Shown: positions 56,817 through 64,000 of the stretch, piece by piece
Position numbering within the stretch: the first letter of the stretch is position 1
Layout of the letters: each line of letters begins with the position of its first letter
Program-made: the position numbers and the translations under genes
Source of the DNA: Cohaesibacter sp.
GTDB lineage: Bacteria; Pseudomonadota; Alphaproteobacteria; Rhizobiales; Cohaesibacteraceae
Direction of reading: 5' to 3'
DNA length: 64,000 nucleotides
Assembly: GCA_025210795.1 (NCBI GenBank)
Contig: JAOAQZ010000019.1
Coordinates: 124,001 to 188,000 of the forward strand
Notes under the pieces: generated by a model
Database searches by the model: none
What the model was told of the DNA's origin: nothing
The model's input: the letters and a program-made list of their open reading frames with translations, nothing else

Positions 56817-58379
56817 TTAAGAGCGGCGGCGGCGGATACGGGCTGTAATCTCTGACAGGCGGATGGCCCCTGTCCCCAGTGCAGCTAGCAAGAAAAGGCC
56901 AATCCCAGCGCCCACCAGCAAGGCCAAACCGCTTGCCGAGACCACAAGAGCACCCGAGGCAATCATGGTGCCAAGCTGAAGGTTAAGCCAATAGAGCCCG
57001 CCGCCCATGATAAGGGAGGCAAGGAAAAAGAGGCCAAGGCGCCGCACGAGTAAGGTATCGGCTTCAAAATGCCCCCGTCTCCACAATGTCACCCCAAGCA
57101 AAAGTGCATTTACCCAGCCCGCCAGCGTGGTGGCAATGGCGATGCCCACATGCTCAAAAGCGGGGAAAAGCAGCAAGGAGCCAGCCACATTGATGACCAT
57201 GGCAACAGCGGCAAACTTCATGGGGGTTTTGGTGTCTTGCCGCGCAAAAAAGCCCGGAGACAAAACCTTGTTGAGCACGAAAGACGGAAGGCCAAAGGCA
57301 AAGGCGGCAAGCGCCAAGGCTGTCATCTGCGTATCAGCTTCATCAAACTGCCCGCGCTCGAACAAAACCTTGATGATGGGGGCCGGGATGATTGCCAGCG
57401 CGACCGCAGCTGGCAGGGTGAGGAACATGGAAAATTCCATTGCCCTGTTTTGAGCAGAAAAGACCGCTTTTGCGTCGCCTGATCGTACCTTTTTGGTCAA
57501 ATCGGGCAGAAGAACCACGCCGATAGCAATGCCGACCACGCCAAGGGGCAATTGATAGATCCGGTCTGCATAATAGAGATAGGAGACGGCCCCTGCCTGA
57601 AAAGACGCAATGATGGTGCCGATCATGATGTTGAGTTGGGTGACTCCCCCTGCAACAATGCCGGGGATGCCCAGCTTGATCAGCTTTTTTGTGGCTTCAG
57701 TTCGGCGCGGGCGCTTTAATGAGATGGGAAACCGGGCCTTTTTGATCGCCCAGATCAAGGCCGCCAATTGCACAAAACCGGCAACAAACACCCCCCAAGC
57801 GAGAAAATGCCCTGCCATATCGCTGTTGGCAACGCCAGACAGCAAAATGAGAAACAGGGTAGAGATCAGCACGATATTGAGCAAAACAGGCGCAAAGGCG
57901 GCAGCTGCGAACTTGCCCAGCGAATTAAGAATACCCGACAGAAAGGCAATTACTGACATGCATAAAAGATAGGGGAAGGTAATTCGGGTGAGCGTCACGG
58001 CAAGATCAAATTTTGCCCCATCTTGCGCAAAGCCCGGCGCGAGCAAATGAATGAGCCATGGCATGGCAAGCTCAGCTACAGCGATGAAAAGCAGCAGAAC
58101 AAACAAGAGCCCTGCGAGAATTTCCTCGGCAATCTTGCGGGCTCCGCTTTCGCCTTCATCTTGCAAAGAGCCTGCAAAAATGGGCACGAATGCTGAATTG
58201 AACGCCCCTTCGGCAAAGAGCCTGCGAAACAGATTGGGCAGCCGGAAGGCAACGAAAAAGGCGTCGGCAATGGGGCCTGTTCCCACACTTGCAGCCATCA
58301 GAATATCGCGCACAAAGCCCAGCACCCGGCTGGCAAGGGTTGCAACCCCGACTGTGGCAAAATTCTTGAACATGGACAT
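56817..58379 (-). CDS. murJ: Lipid II flippase MurJ
   Basis: 520 aa from ATG 58379 (MSMFKNFATVG); ATG 58373 is an alternative, and the frame is open to 58418. Polytopic membrane protein with about 14 helices that flips lipid II for peptidoglycan synthesis. Starts with TLASRVLGFVRDILMAASVG and FRLPNLFRRLFAEGAFNSAF, both hallmarks of the MviN/MurJ family. Gene order glnD-murJ-trpS is common in Rhizobiales. Confidence 0.96.
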   Translation of the reverse strand: MSMFKNFATVGVATLASRVLGFVRDILMAASVGTGPIADAFFVAFRLPNLFRRLFAEGAFNSAFVPIFAGSLQDEGESGARKIAEEILAGLLFVLLLFIAVAELAMPWLIHLLAPGFAQDGAKFDLAVTLTRITFPYLLCMSVIAFLSGILNSLGKFAAAAFAPVLLNIVLISTLFLILLSGVANSDMAGHFLAWGVFVAGFVQLAALIWAIKKARFPISLKRPRRTEATKKLIKLGIPGIVAGGVTQLNIMIGTIIASFQAGAVSYLYYADRIYQLPLGVVGIAIGVVLLPDLTKKVRSGDAKAVFSAQNRAMEFSMFLTLPAAVALAIIPAPIIKVLFERGQFDEADTQMTALALAAFAFGLPSFVLNKVLSPGFFARQDTKTPMKFAAVAMVINVAGSLLLFPAFEHVGIAIATTLAGWVNALLLGVTLWRRGHFEADTLLVRRLGLFFLASLIMGGGLYWLNLQLGTMIASGALVVSASGLALLVGAGIGLFLLAALGTGAIRLSEITARIRRRRS

Positions 58380-58555
58380 GGCCGGGCACTTTCTTAAGCT
58401 ATTGCGCTTTTTTTGCATTCCCGTCTCTCATCTCCCGTTTTCGGGGCCTAAAAGGACGGGCAATTGGTCTTGTATAGTCTATACTCTTGTGACTGTTACT
58501 TTTTCCTGATCATCTTTTGCTCTTTGTCGCAAAATGCCACTCTCATCCCTTCCCC

Positions 58556-61345
58556 TTAACGAGACTTGGATTCCGTGCCCGGCTTTTTGCCTTTCAGCGC
58601 TGCCAGTAATTCCTTTTCGATGGTCTGTTTGCGATCCAGATTGGTGATTTTTGCACCTGTAAGATCGGTCACATAGAAACTGTCGACCACTCGTTCCCCA
58701 TAGGTGATGATATGGGCTGATGCGATATCAAGATTAAGAGCAGAGAGAGTGCGCGTCAGGTCAGACAGAAGGCCGGAGCGATCAAGGCCGGAGACTTCAA
58801 TCACCGAGGCCTGATTGGACAATTCGTTATTGACGGTGACTTTTGGCGTGCGGCGGAAGGCTTTATAGCGCTTTTTGTGGCCTTCCTTTTGCGCAACAAG
58901 TGAAGGCAGGCGGGTTTCGCCTTTCAGCACTTGGGTGAGCAGATCGACAATGCGATTGGCGCGGCGGCGCTCGTCTTGGTCTTCATCAAATTCGCGCGAG
59001 ATGAAAATGGTATCAAGCGCCCGCCCGTCTGTGGTGGTGAAAATAAGCGCATCCATAATATTAGCGCCCGCCGCCGAGCAAGCCCCCGCAATCATGGAAA
59101 GAAGACGCGGATGGTCTGGAGCCAGAATTGTGATCTGGGTGATGGCCTCAAATTCCAGCGTCTTGATCGCCACAGCAATGGATTGCTTCTTTTTGTCAGC
59201 CGAGCGGATCAGCTCTGCATGTTCAAGAGCACTGTCCATATCTGTACGCAGCCAATAGGCGGGGTAATGCAGCTTGAGATAGGCTGAAATCTCCTTTTCA
59301 CTCCATCCTTCGAGTTTTGCAACAAACTGCTCTTTCATATGGGCAAGGCGGGCATCGCGTGAGGTTTTGGAATGCCCGCCGGTCAAGATCGGCTCCGCTT
59401 CATAATAAAGCGTGCGCAACAGCTGGCCTTTCCAGCCATTCCACACGTCGGGGCCAACCGCTTTAATGTCGCATACCGTTAGAATGAGCAGCATTTTCAT
59501 CTGCTCCATGGTTTGCACCGCATGGCAAAAATCCAAAATGGTTTTGCGATCGGCCAGATCCCGGCTTTGGGAGACCGTACTCATGGTCAGATGCTCTTGG
59601 ACAAGCCAAGCGACCTGCTCTGTTTGCTCGCGCGTGAGGCCAAAGCGGGGACAGAGCCCGCGCGCCACTTTAGCCCCTGCAATGGAGTGATCTTCTGGTC
59701 GGCCCTTGGCAATATCATGAAGGAAAACCGCCATATAGAGCACCACACGGTCGTCGAGCTTGGAAATAAGCTCATGCGAAAGCGGATGCTCCTCCCCCAG
59801 ATTGCGCTTTTCAATCTCGGACAGGATGCCAACCGAGCGCAGCAAATGCTCATCCACGGTGAAATGGTGATACATATTGAACTGCATCATGGCGACAATC
59901 TTGCCAAATTCCGGCACGAAGCGCCCCAGAACGCCAGCTTCGTTCATCCGCCGCAGAATACTTTCGGGATCACGGCGGGAGGTGAGAATCCGCACAAACA
60001 GACGATTGGCCTCAGGGTCTTTGCGCAAGCTGCGATTGATCAGCCGCAAGGAGCGGCGCATCAATTGCAAGGAATCGGGGTGAAAGGTGAGATTTTCCTT
60101 ATCCGCTATTGCAAAGATACGAATGAGGTTGACCGGATCACGCTTAAACACCTCGTCATCGCGGACGGAAAGACGGCCATGCTCGATGACAAAGTCCTCT
60201 TGCCCGCGAATTTTGCGGCGGCGGCGAAAAGGAATAGCGGAGAAAAAGCGATTGATTCCCGGAGCCTGACGGCCAAAATCCTCCTCAAGAGCGGAACAGA
60301 AAATCCGGGTCAGATCCCCTACTTCCTTGGCCACCAGAAAATAATGCTTCATGAAGCGCTCAACCGCCCTTTGCCCAGGACGGTTAGAATAGCCCATTCT
60401 ATCCGCAAGCTCGCGCTGCAAATCAAAACTTAAGCGCTCTTCTGCGCGGCGAGTGAGGAAATGCAAATGACAGCGCACGGTCCATAGAAAATCATTGGTT
60501 TTTTTAAAGCGATTATATTCGGCTTGGGTGAAAACTTCCGCGTTGATCAGTTCCTTACCCTTTCGCACCCGATAAACATATTGCCCGATCCAGAACAGGG
60601 TATGAAGATCGCGCAGGCCCCCTTTGCCTTCCTTGATATTGGGCTCGACCATATAGCGGCTATTGCCCTGCTGGGTGTGGCGTGCATCGCGCTCGGCCAA
60701 TTTGGCGGTGACAAATTCGGTGCCGGTATCCTGCATCACCTCTTTGTCATAGCGCTCGATCAGGCCATCAAACAGCTCCTGCTCGCCACAAATCTGGCGC
60801 GCTTCCAGCAGAGCTGTGCGGATGGTCATGTCCGTTTTGGACAGGCGGATACAATCATCGAGCGTCCGGGTGGCGTGCCCCACCTTCTGGCCCAGATCCC
60901 ACAACATATAGAGGATATATTCAACAAGGCTCTCGCCCCACGCCGTTTGCTTGTAAGGCAGCAGGAAGAGAAGATCGATATCGGACTGGGGCCCCAATGT
61001 CGCCCGGCCATAACCACCAACCGCAACCACGGCCATTTTCTCCGAATCGGACGGATTTTCAACGCGGTAGACATGCTCTGTTGCAAAACCGAAGATGAGT
61101 CGGATCAGCTCATCTTCAAGGTAAGATAGACGAATCGCGCAAAGGATGCCGCTGCCATCTTCAAACAGCAGCTGTTCTGCTCGCTCCCGCCCCGCTTTTA
61201 GACAGCTTTTTAGCAGCGAAAGCACTTGCCCGCGCAGTTTGAAATCCTCTGCGCTGCCATCATGATTGGCGACAAGATCATTAAGCTGAGATCGAATCGC
61301 ATCAGAATCAATCAGGCCATCCTTATGGGGAGCAATCATCTTCAT
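58556..61345 (-). CDS. glnD: PII uridylyltransferase / uridylyl-removing enzyme GlnD
   Basis: 929 aa. Nitrogen sensor that modifies and demodifies PII proteins in response to glutamine. Nucleotidyltransferase domain with VAVGGYGRATLGPQSDIDLL, HD domain with MAVFLHDIAKGRPEDHSIAG, and two C-terminal ACT domains (about 735-800 and 845-910), the latter holding VSGLDRSGLLSDLTRTL. All functional regions are present. Starts 32 bases after mutS. Confidence 0.96.
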   Translation of the reverse strand: MKMIAPHKDGLIDSDAIRSQLNDLVANHDGSAEDFKLRGQVLSLLKSCLKAGRERAEQLLFEDGSGILCAIRLSYLEDELIRLIFGFATEHVYRVENPSDSEKMAVVAVGGYGRATLGPQSDIDLLFLLPYKQTAWGESLVEYILYMLWDLGQKVGHATRTLDDCIRLSKTDMTIRTALLEARQICGEQELFDGLIERYDKEVMQDTGTEFVTAKLAERDARHTQQGNSRYMVEPNIKEGKGGLRDLHTLFWIGQYVYRVRKGKELINAEVFTQAEYNRFKKTNDFLWTVRCHLHFLTRRAEERLSFDLQRELADRMGYSNRPGQRAVERFMKHYFLVAKEVGDLTRIFCSALEEDFGRQAPGINRFFSAIPFRRRRKIRGQEDFVIEHGRLSVRDDEVFKRDPVNLIRIFAIADKENLTFHPDSLQLMRRSLRLINRSLRKDPEANRLFVRILTSRRDPESILRRMNEAGVLGRFVPEFGKIVAMMQFNMYHHFTVDEHLLRSVGILSEIEKRNLGEEHPLSHELISKLDDRVVLYMAVFLHDIAKGRPEDHSIAGAKVARGLCPRFGLTREQTEQVAWLVQEHLTMSTVSQSRDLADRKTILDFCHAVQTMEQMKMLLILTVCDIKAVGPDVWNGWKGQLLRTLYYEAEPILTGGHSKTSRDARLAHMKEQFVAKLEGWSEKEISAYLKLHYPAYWLRTDMDSALEHAELIRSADKKKQSIAVAIKTLEFEAITQITILAPDHPRLLSMIAGACSAAGANIMDALIFTTTDGRALDTIFISREFDEDQDERRRANRIVDLLTQVLKGETRLPSLVAQKEGHKKRYKAFRRTPKVTVNNELSNQASVIEVSGLDRSGLLSDLTRTLSALNLDIASAHIITYGERVVDSFYVTDLTGAKITNLDRKQTIEKELLAALKGKKPGTESKSR

Positions 61346-61377
61346 GTCTTGTGCCTTTCTTCTCGCTTTTGCAAAAG

Positions 61378-64000
61378 CTAAAGCATTGCCTTGAGAGAAT
61401 AGAGAATGTCGTGGGCCTGACGCGGGCTTAAGTCATCGGGATTGATATTGGCAAGTGCCTCTCTTACCTCGTCATTGGTCGGCTCCTGAGCCTCTGGCGC
61501 GGCAGCCGCCGCGACGACCGAGAAGAGCGGCAGATCGTCAATCATGGTGACCGCGCTTGATTGCCGGTCACCCTCTTCAAGATGTTCCAGCACCGCCTTG
61601 GCTCGCTCAACCACTGCAAGCGGCAAACCCGCCAGCTTGGCCACCTGAATACCATAAGAGCGATCAGCCGCTCCGGGCACGATTTCGTGCAGGAAGACAA
61701 CATCGCCTTTCCATTCCTTGACCTTGACCGTTGCATTGGTCAGGCGCGCCAGCTTTTCATGCAAAACGGTCAATTCATGATAATGGGTGGCAAAGAGAGC
61801 CCGCGAGCGGTTTACCTCGTGCAAATTTTCAATGGTGGCCCATGCAATGGACAAACCATCAAAGGTCGCCGTTCCGCGCCCGATCTCATCCAGAATGACC
61901 AAAGAGCGCTCGCCAGCCTGATTAAGGATGGCAGCGGTCTCGACCATTTCCACCATAAAGGTCGAGCGGCCACGCGCCAGATCATCCGCTGCGCCAACGC
62001 GCGAAAAGAGCCGGTCTATCAAGCCGATATGCGCGCTTTTGGCCGGAACATAAGACCCCATTTGCGCCATAATGGCGATAAGCGCATTTTGGCGCAAAAA
62101 GGTCGATTTACCGGCCATATTGGGGCCGGTCATCAACCAGATATTACCATGATTTTGCCCCTCTTGGGGACCTAGTGCGCAATCATTGGCAACAAAGGGC
62201 TCGCTTCCCTCCTGCGCCAGCGCATGTTCCACCACCGGATGGCGCCCGCGCTCAATGGAAAAAGCAAGGCTGTTATCCATAACAGGGCGGCAATAGCCGC
62301 GATCTTGCGCAAGAGCGGCAAGGGAGGCCGATACATCAAAGACCGCAAAGGCATGGGACGCCGCCTTGATGGCAGAACTGGCCGCAAGGATTTGCCCGGC
62401 AAGATGGGAGAATATTTCCAGCTCAATCGCCATTGCCTTGCTGCCAGCCGATGCGATTTTTGCCTCAAGATCTGCCAAAGTGGTGGTGGTAAAGCGCACA
62501 GCATTGGCAAGGGTCTGGCGATGAATGAAGGTTTCGTTCAACGGCACCGACATTAGTTTCTCGGCATTGTTGGCCGTAACCTCGACGAAATAACCCAGCA
62601 CATTGTTATGCTTGACTTTAAGGCTCTTAACGCCGGTCATGTCGGCATAATCGGCCTGAAGTGAGGCAATCACCCGGCGGCTTTCATCACGCAAGGATCG
62701 CAACTCATCAAGGCTTGGGTCATAACCCTTGCGCACAAAGCCGCCATCACGGGCCAAAAGCGGGACTTCCTCATCCAGTGCTGCGGCCAGGAGCGATCCC
62801 AGATCATCAGGCAGGGCAAACAGGGCTTCATAGGCTCGTCGCAATTCTGCAGGCAATTGATCGGGGCCGGTGCTTTGGCCAAAGCGGGCAAGCAAGCTGA
62901 GACTTGCGGCAAAACCAGAACGAATAGCCACCATATCGCGGGGGCCGCCACGCTCAAGCGACAGGCGCGAAAGGGAGCGCAGCATATCGGGCACGGCTTT
63001 GAGATGCTCTTCAAGATCAAGCCGCAGGCTCATCTGATCAATGAACCAGCCGACCGAATCCTGCCGCTCGACAATTTCGTCAAGATTGGCAAGCGGTGAG
63101 GCAAGACGGGCGGCCAAAAGACGGGAGCCAGCCCCTGTCATCGTCTGGTCAATGGTCGCCAGAAGTGAGCCTTTTTTCTCCCCTGCCAAGGTGCGTACCA
63201 GTTCCAGATTGGCGCGGGTTGCAGCATCAATTGACATGCTGCGGGCGGATAGTTCGCGCACAGGAGGACTTAGAGGAGGGCGGGCACCCAACTGGGTTTT
63301 CTCGACATAGGCGAGGACTGCACTTGCTGCCATCAGCTCCACCCGTTCAAACTGGCCAAAGCCATCCAGAGTGGAGACCTTGAAATAGTCCGAGAGGCGA
63401 GAGGCTGCCGTTGCCCCGTCAAAGAAGGCGCGCGGGACAGGCGAGAGAGAGGCACGCACTTCCTCACCCAATGCGCGAATATCCTCATCTTGCAGCATCG
63501 TATCCGCCAGAATGATTTCACGCGGATCAAGACGAGCCAATTCTGCATTAAGGCGAAGCTGGGAGACCATCTGAACGCCAAATTCCCCGGTTGAAAGCTC
63601 CAGCCAGGAAAGGCCATAGCGGGCTTCCTCCCCCTCCCCGCCGGGCTGGCGAGCGATGGAAGCGAGATAATTGGAGCTTGCCGCATCCAGCAATGTGTCT
63701 TCGGTAAGGGTGCCTGGAGTAACCAGACGCACCACATCACGGCGCACCACGGCCTTGGATCCCCGCTTCTTGGCCTCTGCCGGATCTTCCGTCTGTTCAC
63801 AAACCGCTACCTTAAAGCCCAAGGCAATCAAGCGGTCGAGATATCCATCGGCGGAATGGACCGGCACACCGCACATGGGAATATCTTCCCCCAGATGTTT
63901 GCCCCGTTTGGTGAGCGTAATGCCCAAAGCCTGAGCTGCATGGACAGCATCTTCGAAAAAGAGTTCGTAAAAATCGCCCATACGATAGAAAAGCAGACTA
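61378..64000 (-). CDS. mutS: DNA mismatch repair protein MutS (5' end beyond window)
   Basis: 873 residues are visible; the frame continues past the window edge (SLLFYR before [12 protein letters not shown]), so the N-terminus including the usual mismatch-wedge start is cut, and the ATG at 63981 is not the real start. Domains: mismatch-binding, connector, core/clamp, and ATPase with [28 protein letters not shown] and [18 protein letters not shown]. It recognises mispairs and recruits MutL. Confidence 0.97.
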   Translation of the reverse strand, partial: SLLFYRMGDFYELFFEDAVHAAQALGITLTKRGKHLGEDIPMCGVPVHSADGYLDRLIALGFKVAVCEQTEDPAEAKKRGSKAVVRRDVVRLVTPGTLTEDTLLDAASSNYLASIARQPGGEGEEARYGLSWLELSTGEFGVQMVSQLRLNAELARLDPREIILADTMLQDEDIRALGEEVRASLSPVPRAFFDGATAASRLSDYFKVSTLDGFGQFERVELMAASAVLAYVEKTQLGARPPLSPPVRELSARSMSIDAATRANLELVRTLAGEKKGSLLATIDQTMTGAGSRLLAARLASPLANLDEIVERQDSVGWFIDQMSLRLDLEEHLKAVPDMLRSLSRLSLERGGPRDMVAIRSGFAASLSLLARFGQSTGPDQLPAELRRAYEALFALPDDLGSLLAAALDEEVPLLARDGGFVRKGYDPSLDELRSLRDESRRVIASLQADYADMTGVKSLKVKHNNVLGYFVEVTANNAEKLMSVPLNETFIHRQTLANAVRFTTTTLADLEAKIASAGSKAMAIELEIFSHLAGQILAASSAIKAASHAFAVFDVSASLAALAQDRGYCRPVMDNSLAFSIERGRHPVVEHALAQEGSEPFVANDCALGPQEGQNHGNIWLMTGPNMAGKSTFLRQNALIAIMAQMGSYVPAKSAHIGLIDRLFSRVGAADDLARGRSTFMVEMVETAAILNQAGERSLVILDEIGRGTATFDGLSIAWATIENLHEVNRSRALFATHYHELTVLHEKLARLTNATVKVKEWKGDVVFLHEIVPGAADRSYGIQVAKLAGLPLAVVERAKAVLEHLEEGDRQSSAVTMIDDLPLFSVVAAAAAPEAQEPTNDEVREALANINPDDLSPRQAHDILYSLKAML

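Noticed and set aside
1..64000. tRNA genes, rRNA, CRISPR arrays, IS elements, prophage or integration sites
   Set aside because: None recognised on either strand; direct and inverted repeats found are short and explained by hairpins, operators or the infB tract.

Overview
The window looks like a housekeeping stretch of an alphaproteobacterial chromosome, most likely from the Hyphomicrobiales (Rhizobiales). The signs are an Irr-type iron regulator with an HHH motif beside fabA-fabB-fabI, a second Fur-family regulator in the rimI-fur-plsC-miaB order, a PraR-like HTH gene next to metK, a YlxR domain fused to an L7Ae-like domain between nusA and infB, and a DUF2259 exported protein. GC content is moderate by eye; a Cohaesibacter-like genus would fit but is a guess. 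There is no rRNA, tRNA, insertion sequence, prophage or CRISPR array that I can see.

Layout. 1-3.9 kb (minus): a TerC-family membrane protein cut by the window edge, then a DUF547 / TVP38 / flavin disulfide oxidoreductase cluster. 4.3-9.7 kb (plus): rpmH-rnpA-yidC, a hexapeptide acetyltransferase inserted before engB, then argB. 9.8-12.8 kb: an exported truncated hemoglobin and a membrane-anchored di-haem peroxidase, divergent from a LysR regulator. 12.8-18 kb: mutM (minus) divergent from ubiE-ubiB-coaBC-dut. 18.3-25 kb: cysK, DUF2259, a MoeB/ThiF-like E1 enzyme, a TetR / acyl-CoA ligase / enoyl-CoA hydratase operon with a clear operator, and a 2-hydroxyacid dehydrogenase. 25.4-31.6 kb: an SH3 protein, irr, fabA-fabB-fabI, and a GGDEF-EAL protein.

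From 31.7 to 64 kb every gene is on the minus strand. In transcription order: mutS (5' end off the window), glnD, murJ, trpS, uspA, nfu, tsaB, rimI, fur/mur, plsC, miaB, phoH, ybeY, corC, lnt, a PraR-like HTH, metK, trmB, rimP, nusA, ylxR, infB, rbfA, truB, rpsO, pnp. This is mainly translation, RNA processing and envelope biogenesis. Intrinsic terminators after nfu, metK and rpsO divide it into units, and several neighbours overlap in ATGA junctions.

The parts most worth a second look are regulatory or accessory: a structured leader in front of metK, a terminator-like leader in front of rpmH, a perfect hairpin over the terC start codon, the exported hemoglobin/peroxidase/LysR cluster, a 22-bp palindromic operator before the tetR operon, an orphan minus-strand terminator before the moeB-like gene, and a MoeB-like enzyme lacking the usual zinc cysteines. 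I found no convincing wholly new system; the hemoglobin/peroxidase cluster and the metK leader are the best candidates for something little described.
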